DNA of 64,000 nt from contig NC_009142.1 of NCBI RefSeq assembly GCF_000062885.1, forward strand, positions 6,251,584 through 6,315,583. The letters run 5' to 3'. A model generated the notes under the pieces. The model was given only the letters and a program-made list of their open reading frames with translations. It ran no database searches and was not told the DNA's origin. The first letter of the stretch is position 1. Each line of letters starts with the position of its first letter. Made by a program: the position numbers and the translations under genes. Source of the stretch: Saccharopolyspora erythraea NRRL 2338 (lineage in GTDB: Bacteria > Actinomycetota > Actinomycetes > Mycobacteriales > Pseudonocardiaceae). Positions 7,959-16,579 of this stretch are shown here, one piece after another.

Positions 7959-8138
7959 ATGACCTTCAGGCAGGCATGCGCGAAGGCGGCGAGCACGGTT
8001 CGCCGTTGGACGTCGACAGCGCGGACCAGCGGTGTAGCAGGCGGCGGAGGGCGCGATCCGTTGCTGCACACCGGTCCGCGGACCCCGCCGGACCCGCCTG
8101 GTGGGGTTTCCCAGCGGCCCCGTCGCGGAAAGCCCTGA
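7959..8138 (+). CDS. Possible small basic protein in the phoU-MFS gap
   Basis: A 59-codon frame begins at ATG 7959 behind an excellent AGGAGG site five bases away. The product is basic and becomes proline/glycine-rich after residue 35, and I recognise no family. It is the only candidate gene in the 650-base divergent gap between phoU (7809) and the MFS transporter (8458). The rest of that gap holds only an inverted repeat CTGACT...AGTCAG at 8215-8231. It could easily be a chance frame. Confidence 0.3.
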   Translation: MTFRQACAKAASTVRRWTSTARTSGVAGGGGRDPLLHTGPRTPPDPPGGVSQRPRRGKP

Positions 8139-8457
8139 GCCGGGCGTGAGCGCCGCGCACCGAACCCCTGCGAACGCGGCCGCTCGCGCCCATACCGAAC
8201 GCCACGGCAGTGCGCTGACTCTGCGTAGTCAGTTCCGGTTTCCAGCGTGGGTGACGGGCCTGGAATCCTGAGAGGACGAACACAAAGGGTGTTCGCGTCT
8301 CGGTTTCCGGTGCCAATGTGGTCGGGTGCCAGCCGGCGGGCCCAGCGCCCGCCGAGGTGCTCCCGCGACCACCTCCCCCGATGCGTTGCCCACGTGGCGA
8401 TCCAGGTGCGCACGCAGGTCGCGGGCCCCGAACCCCGACGTGAAAGGCCGCACCGCC

Positions 8458-9864
8458 GTGCGCTCCTCGCCCGCCAGCGCGTTCCGCGCGCTCAGATACC
8501 CCGACTACCGGCGGTGGGCCACCGCGGACTTCGTGTCCGTGACCGGTGCGTGGATGCAGAACCTCGGGCTCAACTGGTTCGTGCTCACCAAGACCGGATC
8601 GCCCGGCCTGCTCGGGCTTTCCCTTCTGTTCCAGGCACTTCCGGGCGTGCTGCTCGCCTCGTGGGCGGGCGCGCTGGCCGACCGGTGGCCCGCGCAGCGG
8701 GTGCTGTACGTGACGCAGGCGCTGCACGGCGTGCTCGCGCTGGTGCTGGCCGGGGTGGCGTGGGCCGACGGCCCGCTCGGCGCCGTCTACGCGATCGCGC
8801 TGGCCGGCGGTGTGGTCTCGGTCTTCGACGGGCCGGCGCTGGGGCGCTTCGGCTCGCAGCTGGTCACCCGCGAGGACCTGAGCAACGCGCTGGGCCTGGG
8901 TTCGATCCTCAGTTCGGGCGGCCGGATCCTGGGCATGGGGCTGGCGGGCGCGCTCGTGGCCGTGACCGGCGTTCCGGTGCTGTTCCTGATCAACGCGCTG
9001 AGCTTCGGGGCGGTGCTGTTCGCGCTGGCCCGCGTGCGGCCGGAAGGGATCCACCCCATCGCCTCCAGCCCGCCCGAGCGGGCCGGCGTGCGGGCAGGGG
9101 TCCGCTACGTGTGCGGGCACCGGCCGCTGATCGTGCTGTTCGCGCTGACGTTCGTGCTCTCCAGCCTCGGCCGCAACTACCAGGTGACCATGGCCGCGAT
9201 GAGCCAGGGGCCGCTGCACGCGGGCGCGGCCGGCTACAGCACGCTGTCGGTCGTGTTCGCCGCGGGCACCATCGTCGGCGGGTTCGTGGCCGCCTCCCGT
9301 CAGGAGCTGACCCTGCACCTGGTGCTCGCGATGGCGCTGGGCACCAGCGTCCTGCAGGCGTTCAGCGGTGCGGCGCCCGACCTGTGGACCTTCGCGGTCG
9401 CGGTGTTCCCCATCGCCGTCGGCGCGGTCGTGCTCGACACCGCCACCAGCACGCGCATCCAGCTCGACTCCGACGAGGACATGCGCGGCCGCGTGCTGGC
9501 CGCCAAGGGGATGGTCACCGCCGCCTCGGGCGCGGTCGGCGGGCCGCTGCTGGGCTGGATGTCGGAGACCGCCGGAGCCGGGCACGCCCTGCAGGTCGCC
9601 GGGGCCGTCACGGTCGCCGCGACCGCGGGCGCCTGGGCGCTGTTCTCGTGGATGAAGGAACGGCGCGACCTGCCTCGGCAGCAGAAGTGGGCGCGGCTGG
9701 CGGCGGTGCACCCCGCGTCGCCGTCGGTGGACCTGCCGCCGGTGGCGGACAAGGCGGTGGTGCGTCCACCGCGCGGACCCCAGTGGCAGCGACCCGGCCG
9801 GCGTCGCACCGGCCGCATCGCCCGCCGCCGCAACCGTGCGCGTTCGCACGCATCGGTGGAGTGA
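8458..9864 (+). CDS. MFS transporter, EntS-like (MFS_3) family
   Basis: The protein has 468 residues and about twelve membrane helices. The N-terminus FRALRYPDYRRWATADFVSVTG and the loop ALADRWPAQRVLY are the characteristic start and the A-motif loop of MFS_3/EntS-type exporters. The C-terminal 80 residues are a basic cytoplasmic tail. GTG 8458 follows AAAGG by about ten bases. An in-frame GTG at 8440 lacks a site. The family exports siderophores, drugs or small metabolites, and the substrate cannot be told here. It is transcribed divergently from phoU. Confidence 0.83.
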   Translation: MRSSPASAFRALRYPDYRRWATADFVSVTGAWMQNLGLNWFVLTKTGSPGLLGLSLLFQALPGVLLASWAGALADRWPAQRVLYVTQALHGVLALVLAGVAWADGPLGAVYAIALAGGVVSVFDGPALGRFGSQLVTREDLSNALGLGSILSSGGRILGMGLAGALVAVTGVPVLFLINALSFGAVLFALARVRPEGIHPIASSPPERAGVRAGVRYVCGHRPLIVLFALTFVLSSLGRNYQVTMAAMSQGPLHAGAAGYSTLSVVFAAGTIVGGFVAASRQELTLHLVLAMALGTSVLQAFSGAAPDLWTFAVAVFPIAVGAVVLDTATSTRIQLDSDEDMRGRVLAAKGMVTAASGAVGGPLLGWMSETAGAGHALQVAGAVTVAATAGAWALFSWMKERRDLPRQQKWARLAAVHPASPSVDLPPVADKAVVRPPRGPQWQRPGRRRTGRIARRRNRARSHASVE

Positions 9865-9876
9865 CCCGGGCTCGCC

Positions 9877-9902
9877 GCTTACCGCGGGCGGTGGCCGGGT
9901 AC
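9877..9902 (+). promoter_or_regulatory. Candidate SigB-type promoter for the DUF2188-DUF2795 pair
   Basis: GCTT at 9877-9880 and GGGTAC at 9897-9902 are separated by 16 bases, a full match to GNNT-N14-16-GGGTAY, 41 bases before the DUF2188 start. Confidence 0.5.
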
Positions 9903-9942
9903 GCCCGTGGCCGTAGGGACCCGATGCGAAGGTGCCAACGCC

Positions 9943-10164
9943 ATGGGTGAACGACACGTCAGGCCGAGCGACGACGCCGAAGGCGGCTGGGTGGTGACCG
10001 GCCCCGACCCCGGCTCGAGCGAGCACCGCACCACGACGCAGGGCGGTGCGGTCGACTACGCCAGGGACCGCCTGCTGGCCGACGGCGGCGGGAAGCTCTT
10101 CGTGCACGGAACCGACGGGGTTGTCCGGGAAGAGCGTTCGGTGGGCGAAGGGGGTGGCTCATGA
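9943..10164 (+). CDS. DUF2188 family small protein
   Basis: The protein has 73 residues. The beta-rich DUF2188 pattern is visible: GERHVRPSDDAEGGWVV, a conserved AVDYARDRLL helix, then GGGKLFVHGTDGVVREER. Two more copies of this family occur in the window (32712-32924 and 36028-36279), the first of which also begins MGERHV. Its stop overlaps the next ATG (ATGA). A stress-type promoter lies upstream. The biochemical role of the family is unknown. Confidence 0.8.
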   Translation: MGERHVRPSDDAEGGWVVTGPDPGSSEHRTTTQGGAVDYARDRLLADGGGKLFVHGTDGVVREERSVGEGGGS

Positions 10165-10358
10165 GCGGCCCGCCGCGCGGTGAGCTGCTGCGCCTGCTGT
10201 CCGGTGTGGACTACCCGGCGACCAAGCAGCAGATCCACGAGAAGCTGGTGGCGCAGGGCGCTCCGCCTGCTTGCCTGGCGGCTCTGGAGGACTTGCCGGA
10301 GGGCACCTACGTGGAGCCCGACACGGCGCTCCAGGCCATCCCGTACCAGAGCGGGTGA
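10161..10358 (+). CDS. DUF2795 family small protein
   Basis: The protein has 65 residues and begins SGPPRGELLRLLSGVDYPATKQ. It then has the helical motif IHEKLVAQGAPPACLAALEDLPEGTY, which is DUF2795, a short helical domain common in actinobacteria. It overlaps the DUF2188 gene by four bases, so translation is coupled. A hairpin follows 27 bases after the stop. Function unknown. Confidence 0.82.
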   Translation: MSGPPRGELLRLLSGVDYPATKQQIHEKLVAQGAPPACLAALEDLPEGTYVEPDTALQAIPYQSG

Positions 10359-10384
10359 AGCGGGCGCGCACCGCGCGCTGCGCC

Positions 10385-10418
10385 GTGCACCGGGCGGCCA
10401 CGGGGTCGCCCGGTGCAC
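10385..10418 (+). terminator. Hairpin terminator after the DUF2795 gene
   Basis: The 12-bp perfect arms at 10385-10396 and 10407-10418 (GTGCACCGGGCG and its complement) enclose a ten-base loop. Confidence 0.75.
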
Positions 10419-10559
10419 TCGTGTCGGAAGGGCGGGCTGGTGGTGCACGGCGCCGGGTTGGGGTCGGGGCACGCGGTTGCGGGCGGGCTGGGGTGGCCTG
10501 GGATCTGCCGATCGGGGCTGCGGGGCGCGGTTGGCGGTCGGGGCCTGTCGGCGAGGCTG

Positions 10560-10880
10560 CCGGTCGGGCTCGGCCTGCCGATCGGGCTGCGGGTCGAGTT
10601 CGCGGGGTCGGGACTTGGTGGTCCGATCCAGCCGACGAGGTGGCCGGTCGGGCTCGGCGGCGGGCCTGTCGGTAGAAGGCCGGTCGGGCTTGGCGGTCCA
10701 GGACTGCCCGCCGTCGAGGCCGCCGTGTCGGCGTGTTGGTCGGGTCGGCGTGTCGGTCAGGTCGCGGTCGGCCAGGTCGGTGTGCCGGTCAGGTCGCGTG
10801 CCGGGCAGGTCGCGTGCCGGGCAGGTCGCGTGCCGGGCAGGTCGCGTGCCGGTCGGGTCGGTGTGTCGGTGTGCCGGTGG
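10560..10880. repeat. GTCGG-rich repetitive tract with a 4-copy 16-bp tandem repeat
   Basis: The 535 bases between the DUF2795 gene and ugd contain no convincing gene. From about 10560 the sequence is built of short variants of GGTCGGGT and GTGCCGGT. Within it, AGGTCGCGTGCCGGGC is repeated head to tail at 10791-10806, 10807-10822, 10823-10838 and 10839-10854 (last copy with one change). The tract begins after the DUF2795 terminator and ends about 14 bases before the ugd stop. It probably arose by slippage. Confidence 0.75.
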
Positions 10881-10893
10881 GGTCGGTGTCGGG

Positions 10894-12207
10894 TCAGGGG
10901 GTCACCGGGGTGCGGCCCACACCCCGCCAGGACAACCCCGCCCGCCGCAACACGTCCGGATCCAGATGGTTGCGGGTATCCACCACCACCGGGCCCTCCA
11001 ACAGCCCCGCCACCCGCGTCCAGTCCACCGTCCGGAACTCCTGCCACTCGGTCAGCACCACCAACCCCGCCGCGCCCTTGGCCGCCTGATACGGGTCATC
11101 CACCAACGTCACCAACTCCGCCACCCCCGGCTCATCGCCCCGCAACCCCGGGTCGTAGGCCACCAGCTCCGCACCCCGCGCCGCCAGCAACCCCGCCACC
11201 GCCATCGCCGGCGAATCCCGCAGATCATCCGTACCCGCCTTGAACGTCAACCCCAACAACCCCAACCGCACACCCCGCAACGACGCACCCGCGCCCACCC
11301 CGCAGGCCTCGGCGACCTTGTCCACCATCCGCTCCCGCTGCCGCGCGTTGGCCGCGATCGTCTCCCGCAACAACCCGAACTCGAACTCCACCGACTCCGC
11401 CACCCGCATCAACGCCGCGGTGTCCTTCGGCAGACACGACCCACCCCAACCCGGACCCGGCTGCAGGAACGACTGCCCGATCCGCCGATCGAACCCCATC
11501 CCCTCGGTCACATCCGCGATATCGGCACCCAACCGCTCGCACAACTCCGCCACCGCGTTCACATACGACAACTTCGTCGCCAGAAAACAGTTCGCCGCGT
11601 ACTTGACCATCTCCGCGCTCGCCGCGTCGGTCAGCACCGTCGGCGCCCCCAACCGCGCATACAACGCCGCCACCCGCTCCGCCGCGTCCTGCGAATCCGA
11701 ACCCACCACGATCCGATCCGGATTCAGGAAGTCATGCACCGCCGAACCCTCACGCAAGAACTCCGGATTGCTCACCACCGCCACATCCGCACGCCCCACC
11801 AGCTCGGCCACCCGCGCCGAGGTACCCACCGGCACCGTCGACTTGCACACCAGCACACACCCCGCCGGCAGCAACTCACCCACCTCGGCCACCACCGACT
11901 CCACCGCCGCCAGATCCGCCGCACCACCCGAACCCATCGGCGTCGGCACGCACAAGAACACCACCTCGGCCTCGGCCACCGCCGCCGCCGACCCCACCGC
12001 GAACTCCAACCGCCCCGCGGCCAGCCCCTCACCCACCAACTCGGCCAGCCCCGGCTCCAGAATCCGCACCTCACCCCGCGCCAACACCGCCACCTTGGCC
12101 GCGTCCACATCGCTGCACACCACCCGATGCCCCAACGACGCCAGACACGCACCCGTGGTCAACCCGACGTAACCGGTCCCCACCACAACGATCCGACGGG
12201 CGAACAT
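10894..12207 (-). CDS. ugd: UDP-glucose 6-dehydrogenase
   Basis: The protein has 437 residues, normal for the family. It oxidises UDP-glucose to UDP-glucuronate with two NAD+. Visible are the N-terminal Rossmann motif VGTGYVGLTTG near residue 8, the KSTVPVGT and NPEFLREG motifs, a central dimerisation domain, the catalytic cysteine in GGSCLPKD near residue 258, and the C-terminal LTFKAGTDDLRDSPA segment. ATG 12207 has GGAGGAGG upstream. The preceding gene, a truncated paralogue, overlaps its start by 49 bases. With the decarboxylase-like gene at 27845 it could supply UDP-xylose-type sugars to the glycan locus. Confidence 0.93.
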   Translation of the reverse strand: MFARRIVVVGTGYVGLTTGACLASLGHRVVCSDVDAAKVAVLARGEVRILEPGLAELVGEGLAAGRLEFAVGSAAAVAEAEVVFLCVPTPMGSGGAADLAAVESVVAEVGELLPAGCVLVCKSTVPVGTSARVAELVGRADVAVVSNPEFLREGSAVHDFLNPDRIVVGSDSQDAAERVAALYARLGAPTVLTDAASAEMVKYAANCFLATKLSYVNAVAELCERLGADIADVTEGMGFDRRIGQSFLQPGPGWGGSCLPKDTAALMRVAESVEFEFGLLRETIAANARQRERMVDKVAEACGVGAGASLRGVRLGLLGLTFKAGTDDLRDSPAMAVAGLLAARGAELVAYDPGLRGDEPGVAELVTLVDDPYQAAKGAAGLVVLTEWQEFRTVDWTRVAGLLEGPVVVDTRNHLDPDVLRRAGLSWRGVGRTPVTP

Positions 12208-12914
12208 GCGTCCTCCTCCGGGAAGGTGCCGGCGGCGGCGACGGCGTGCAGCAGCCCCGGTTCGGCAGCCGCCGCCCGAAGCACCTCGATGCTGCGCCGC
12301 TGCGCCGGAGACAGCGGAGCGGGCCTCGTGCAGGAAGTCCCGATGCGGGTGTCGTAGGACAGCGCCCGGACGACGCTGGTGATGTCGACGCCGAGCCGGT
12401 CGCACAGCTGCGCGAGGTCGTTGAAGAACGACTGCTTCACCGCCGCGCAGCCGTTCACCGCGTGCGGCAGCAGGTCCGCGCTCCGCACGTCCGTGCGAAC
12501 GACGGGCGCCGCGATGCCCTCGTACAGTGAATGGACCGCATCGCCGGCATCGTCCACATCAGACCCGATGACGACCGCGTCCGGCGTGAGCCACTGCGCG
12601 GTGGAGCATTCGGACTGCCGTGGATTGCTGATCAGCGCCAGGTCGCCGCGGCGCAGCCCGGCGCGCAGCGCATATGTCGATTCCCATGGTGGGCAACAGG
12701 AATTGACCACGACGGCCCCGGGCCGCAGGTGCTCGCGCACCGGCGCCAGCACCGCTTCGCCGTCGCGGGCTCCGCACACGAAGACGATCTCGGCGCGCCG
12801 CGCGGACTCGCCCGACCGGAGAACCTCGTGCCCCAGCACGGCAAGGCCCTCGGCCGCCACCCGGCACGGCCCCTCGGCGCCGACGACGAGGACCCGGCGG
12901 CGCGGGCCCGTCAC
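12159..12914 (-). CDS. Truncated, degenerate UDP-glucose dehydrogenase paralogue
   Basis: The 251 residues align with the first 60 percent of Ugd: a Rossmann strand, NSCCPPWEST at the place of KSTVPVGT, a SNPRQSECSTAQWLTPDAVVIGS stretch like SNPEFLREG...PDRIVVGS, and a dimerisation helix (AVNGCAAVKQSFFNDLAQLCDRLG). The dinucleotide loop reads GAEGPC instead of GxGYVG. The protein ends before the catalytic GGSCLPKD motif and the UDP-binding domain. It should therefore be inactive as a dehydrogenase. It starts with GTG overlapping the previous stop (GTGA) and runs 49 bases into ugd. It could be a regulatory partner or a decaying duplicate. Confidence 0.72.
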   Translation of the reverse strand: MTGPRRRVLVVGAEGPCRVAAEGLAVLGHEVLRSGESARRAEIVFVCGARDGEAVLAPVREHLRPGAVVVNSCCPPWESTYALRAGLRRGDLALISNPRQSECSTAQWLTPDAVVIGSDVDDAGDAVHSLYEGIAAPVVRTDVRSADLLPHAVNGCAAVKQSFFNDLAQLCDRLGVDITSVVRALSYDTRIGTSCTRPAPLSPAQRRSIEVLRAAAAEPGLLHAVAAAGTFPEEDACSPVGSLWWGPVTSG

Positions 12915-13867
12915 GGCGGTCCCCCACGTGGCACGGCGGCGCACCGGTCGAGCTGCGCCGCGGCCGCCTCGATCACCTCGTCGGTGGTCAGCCGCAGCAG
13001 GCCGGGGTCCGGCTCGTCGGCGAAGGTGTCGCCCACCGTGCCCGTCCACAGCGCGACGTGGTTCGGGTCCTCCGGTGGCCCCCACTCCGCTGGGGACACC
13101 GGGCCGAACAGCACCACCGACGGCGTGCCGAAGCCGGTGGCCAGGTGCGCGACGCCGGTGTCACCGCACACCACCAGCCGGGCGCTCGCGACCAGCGCGG
13201 CCAGTTCCGGCAGCGCGGTGCGCCCCGCGAGCACGCTTTCCGGTGGCAGGTCTGCGAGTGCCGCGACCTGGTGGGCGCGCTCGCGCTCCTCGGCGCCGCC
13301 GGTGATCACCACCCGCCGGCCCCGCGCGGCCAGCCAGCGGGCCAGCGCGGCGAAGCGCTCCCGCGGCCAGCATCGGGCGGCGTGGCTGGCGCCGGGGTGC
13401 ACGACGACGGCGTCCGGCGCCGGGCTCGTCGCGTCCGGGGGCCGTAGCCGGAGGTCGTCGTGATCGGCCGGGATGCCGTGGTGCCGCAGCAACCGGCACC
13501 ATCGCCGCACCTCGTGCTCACCGCTCGGCCAGCGGGGTCCCTCCACATCGGGCAGAGCAGGGTTCGCGTGGGTGACCAGCCGCCGCGGACGGGCGGCGCG
13601 CAGAGCCGTGGTGCTCTGCGGACCCGAGCCGTGCAGGTTCACCGCGAGCTCCACCGGCGCATCCGGCCAGTCGAACTCGCGCATGTCCGGCGTCGGGTGC
13701 AGCTCGTCCACCGCGTCCACCAGCGGCAGCAGCGGCCCCAGACCACGCGGCGCGGCGAGGACGATGCGGTGGCCGGGGTGGGCCCGCCGCAGCCCGCGCA
13801 GCGCCGGGACCGCGGTCAGCAGGTCGCCCAGCCCCAGCGCCCGCAGGACGAGCACGGTGCTCGTCAC
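12911..13867 (-). CDS. GT9 heptosyltransferase-like glycosyltransferase
   Basis: The protein has 318 residues with the two-domain GT-B layout of ADP-heptose:LPS heptosyltransferases. The N-terminus VLVLRALGLGDLLTAVPALRGLRRAHP matches the RfaF/WaaC acceptor-domain start. The C-terminal donor domain has VVHPGASHAARCWP, VITGG and CGDTGVAHLATGFGTPSVVLFGP. It probably transfers a heptose or related sugar from a nucleotide donor. The GTG start overlaps the previous stop as GTGA, and its own stop overlaps the next GTG, in a compact operon that also encodes heptose synthesis. Confidence 0.85.
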   Translation of the reverse strand: MTSTVLVLRALGLGDLLTAVPALRGLRRAHPGHRIVLAAPRGLGPLLPLVDAVDELHPTPDMREFDWPDAPVELAVNLHGSGPQSTTALRAARPRRLVTHANPALPDVEGPRWPSGEHEVRRWCRLLRHHGIPADHDDLRLRPPDATSPAPDAVVVHPGASHAARCWPRERFAALARWLAARGRRVVITGGAEERERAHQVAALADLPPESVLAGRTALPELAALVASARLVVCGDTGVAHLATGFGTPSVVLFGPVSPAEWGPPEDPNHVALWTGTVGDTFADEPDPGLLRLTTDEVIEAAAAQLDRCAAVPRGGPP

Positions 13868-14553
13868 GGCCAGGACCCTTCCTCCGACGAACACACCACC
13901 ATCTCGCGGACCTCGCACCCGGCGGGCTGGCGCAGCGCGAACAGCACCGTCCGCGCCACGTCCTCGGGCCGGTTGAGCTTGGCGTCCGCCGGCGGCTTGT
14001 ACTGCTCGTCCCGCCCGTCGAAGAACGCCGTGTGCATGCCGCCCGGCACGAGCGTGGTCACGCCGACCGAACCGGCCGTCTCGGCGGCCAGCGCCCGGGA
14101 GAAGCCGAGCACGCCGAACTTGGACGCGCAGTAGGCCGTCGCGTCCGGCACCGCCTTCAGGCCCAGCGTCGAGGAGCAGGTGACGACTGCTCCGCGGCTC
14201 TGCTTCAGGTACGGCAGCGCGGTGCGCACCACCGCCGCCGTGCCGAGCAGGTTCACCCGCACCACGCGATCCCACTCCTCGGCGGGCACCGAGTCGATCG
14301 GTCCGCAGGAGTCGACCCCGGCGGCGGTGAACACCGAGTCGAGCCTGCCGCCTGCCTTGCGGACCAGCTCGTGGACCGCCTCCTCGGTGGCCTCCCGGTC
14401 GGCGAGGTCCGCCCGGACGTGCGGTGCGTCGATCTCCGGGGCGGCGATGTCGAGCACGAGCGGGCTCCCGCCCTCCTCGGCCACGGCCCGGGCCGTCGCG
14501 GCGCCCAGGCCCGACGCGCCTCCGGTGATGAGTACGTTGCCGAGCGGCTTCAT
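13864..14553 (-). CDS. Short-chain dehydrogenase/reductase
   Basis: This 229-residue classical SDR has the cofactor motif TGGASGLG near residue 10, the catalytic serine region VVTCSSTLG near residue 128, and the YCASK tetrad near residue 148. GAGGAGGGA precedes ATG 14553. It lies 29 bases after hldE, the only non-overlapping junction in this operon. It may modify the heptose or another sugar in the pathway, for example as an epimerase or reductase. Sequence alone does not show the substrate. Confidence 0.83.
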   Translation of the reverse strand: MKPLGNVLITGGASGLGAATARAVAEEGGSPLVLDIAAPEIDAPHVRADLADREATEEAVHELVRKAGGRLDSVFTAAGVDSCGPIDSVPAEEWDRVVRVNLLGTAAVVRTALPYLKQSRGAVVTCSSTLGLKAVPDATAYCASKFGVLGFSRALAAETAGSVGVTTLVPGGMHTAFFDGRDEQYKPPADAKLNRPEDVARTVLFALRQPAGCEVREMVVCSSEEGSWP

Positions 14554-14582
14554 CGTTCTCCCTCCTCGGGTCGGTGCGTGCT

Positions 14583-15995
14583 CTACACGGCCGTGCTCAG
14601 ACCGCTGAGCAGCCTCGTCGTCGAGTAGCCCTCGACCAGCGGGACGAACACGGTGCGACCGCCGTGGCGGTGGACCACGTCGGCCTCGGGCAGCGAGGCG
14701 AGGTCGTAGTCGCCTCCCTTCACCCACACGTCGGGCCGCAGCTCGTCGAGCAGCGCCGACGGTGAGCTCTCGTCGAAGACCGCGACGGCGTCGACCGGTT
14801 CGAGCGCCTCCAGCAGGTGCCTGCGGTCGGCCTCGCCGACGACCGGGCGGCCGGGGCCCTTGAGCCTGCGCACCGAGTCGTCGGAGTTCATGCACACCAC
14901 GAGCGCGTCGCCCAGCTCGCGGGCACGTTGCAGGAGCCGCACGTGGCCGGGGTGCAGCAGGTCGAAGCACCCGCCGGTGGCCACCAGCCGCCCACCGCCG
15001 CGACGCACGTCGGCGGCGACGTCCAGCGCGTTGCGCCCGCCCGTGGCCCCGTCCTCCAGGGCGGGCCTGCCCGCGGTCGGGTCGGTGGCGACCGCCCGCT
15101 CCTGACTTGTGGCCAGGTGCGAGGCGCCGCCGTCGGCGACGAAGCGGCTGGCGGCGTCGACCGCCTCCGACACCGCGTCCGGGCGTTCGGAGCCCTCGGC
15201 CATCGTCAGCGCGACGGCGACCGCGAAGCTGTCGCCCGCGCCGCAGACGTCGGCGCTGGACCTGACCGAGCGGGCGCGGGGCACCGGGAAGGGCTGACCC
15301 CTGTGCGGGGGGACGAGCATCGCCCCCTCGCACCCCAGTGTCACCGCGACCGCTCGGCACCCCCAGCGCCGCAGCAGCTCCCGGCCCGCGCCGGCGGCGG
15401 AGTCGAGGTGCTGCGTTCCGGTGAAGTACGCGGCCTCCGCGCGGTTGGGCACCACCAGGTCGGCGCGCTCCACCGGTTCGGCACCCCTGCCGTGCGGATC
15501 CCACACCAGGGGCACGTCGGAGGGCAGCCCGCGCAGGGCGCGGCGCAGGGAAGAGTTGCGCGTCGTGCCCCGTCCGTAGTCGGCGACCAGCACCGCGCCC
15601 GCGTTGTTGAGCACCGGCGGGAGGTGCGCGCCGAGCGGCCCGTCGAGCACCTGGCCCTCGCCGGAGTCGACCCGCAGCAGCGACTGGCCGGCGACCCGCA
15701 CCCGCGTCTTGCACGGCGTGGCGCCCTGGAACGGCAGGTCGACCAGCCGGACGTGCTCGGCCAGCAGTCCGCTCAGCTCGCGGCCGTGGTCGTCGGTGCC
15801 GACACCGGCGACGAGCACGACCTCCACGCCCTGGCGGGCGGCGATCAGCGCGGCCAGTCCCGCACCGCCGGGGCGGCGCCTGCGCGCGGTGACGTCGACG
15901 ACCGGCACCGGCGCGTCCGGGCACAGCCGCTCCGCGGTGCCCTCGATGTCGATGTCGAGCAGGGCGTCACCGACCACCACCAGCGGACCGCGCAT
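14583..15995 (-). CDS. hldE: Bifunctional heptose-7-phosphate kinase / heptose-1-phosphate nucleotidyltransferase HldE
   Basis: The protein has 470 residues. The N-terminal PfkB/ribokinase domain has RRPGGAGLAALIA and the anion-hole/catalytic motif CGAGDSFAVAVAL near residue 240. The C-terminal cytidylyltransferase-fold domain has GGCFDLLHPGHVRLLQRA (HxGH motif) and KGGDYDLASLPEADVV. In Gram-negatives HldE phosphorylates D-glycero-D-manno-heptose 7-phosphate at C1 and later adenylylates the 1-phosphate. Both halves look intact. The start ATG overlaps the gmhA stop (TGATG). With gmhA and the GmhB domain at 19783-21312 it makes the pathway nearly complete. Confidence 0.9.
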   Translation of the reverse strand: MRGPLVVVGDALLDIDIEGTAERLCPDAPVPVVDVTARRRRPGGAGLAALIAARQGVEVVLVAGVGTDDHGRELSGLLAEHVRLVDLPFQGATPCKTRVRVAGQSLLRVDSGEGQVLDGPLGAHLPPVLNNAGAVLVADYGRGTTRNSSLRRALRGLPSDVPLVWDPHGRGAEPVERADLVVPNRAEAAYFTGTQHLDSAAGAGRELLRRWGCRAVAVTLGCEGAMLVPPHRGQPFPVPRARSVRSSADVCGAGDSFAVAVALTMAEGSERPDAVSEAVDAASRFVADGGASHLATSQERAVATDPTAGRPALEDGATGGRNALDVAADVRRGGGRLVATGGCFDLLHPGHVRLLQRARELGDALVVCMNSDDSVRRLKGPGRPVVGEADRRHLLEALEPVDAVAVFDESSPSALLDELRPDVWVKGGDYDLASLPEADVVHRHGGRTVFVPLVEGYSTTRLLSGLSTAV

Positions 15996-16579
15996 CACCG
16001 CACCGCGCTCCTCTCCTCCTGCCGGGCGCCGGCGACCTCGTCGAAGACCGCGCACAGGGCGTGGATCAGCGCGAGGTGCATCTCCTGGACGGTGGCCGGG
16101 CTCGGTGCCTGCACCGCCACCGCGTCGTCGCAGACGGCGGCCAGCGTGTTCGGCGCCGGGCCGGTCAGCGCCCAGGTGCGCATCCCGATCTCGTTGGCGG
16201 TCTTCACCGCGGCGATGACGTTCTGGCTGCGCCCGCTGGTCGACAGGGCGATGAGCACGTCTCCGGGCCGGCCGTGGGCGCGCACGCCCCTGGCGAAGAC
16301 CTCCTGCTCCCCGTAGTCGTTGAGGATCGCGGTGAAGGCCGAGGTGTCGGCGTGCAGCGGGATCGCCGCGTAGGGACTGCGGTCGTGCAGGAACCGCCCG
16401 GCCAGCTCACCGGTCAGGTGCTGCACCTCGGCGGCGCTGCCGCCGTTGCCGCACGCCAGCAGCCTGCCTCCGGACTCCAGCACGGTCGCCAGGTGCCTGC
16501 CCCAGGAGTCGATCGACCGCGCGTACCGGCTGGCCCGCGAGGCGGAGTCGGCCAGCGCGGTGAAGTGTTCCTCGATCAT
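15995..16579 (-). CDS. gmhA: Sedoheptulose-7-phosphate isomerase GmhA
   Basis: This 194-residue SIS-domain protein has the characteristic GmhA motifs: ACGNGGSAAEVQHLTGELAGRF near residue 42, the LSTSGRSQNVIAA phosphate-binding loop near residue 112, and VQEMHLALIH near residue 165 with the zinc/catalytic glutamate and histidine. It converts sedoheptulose 7-phosphate to D-glycero-D-manno-heptose 7-phosphate, the first step of NDP-heptose synthesis. It overlaps the upstream glycosyltransferase (ATGA) and hldE (TGATG). Confidence 0.92.
   Translation of the reverse strand: MIEEHFTALADSASRASRYARSIDSWGRHLATVLESGGRLLACGNGGSAAEVQHLTGELAGRFLHDRSPYAAIPLHADTSAFTAILNDYGEQEVFARGVRAHGRPGDVLIALSTSGRSQNVIAAVKTANEIGMRTWALTGPAPNTLAAVCDDAVAVQAPSPATVQEMHLALIHALCAVFDEVAGARQEERSAVR

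Noticed and set aside
10791-10854. CRISPR array
   Set aside because: The 16-bp units are directly adjacent without unique spacers and there are no cas genes.
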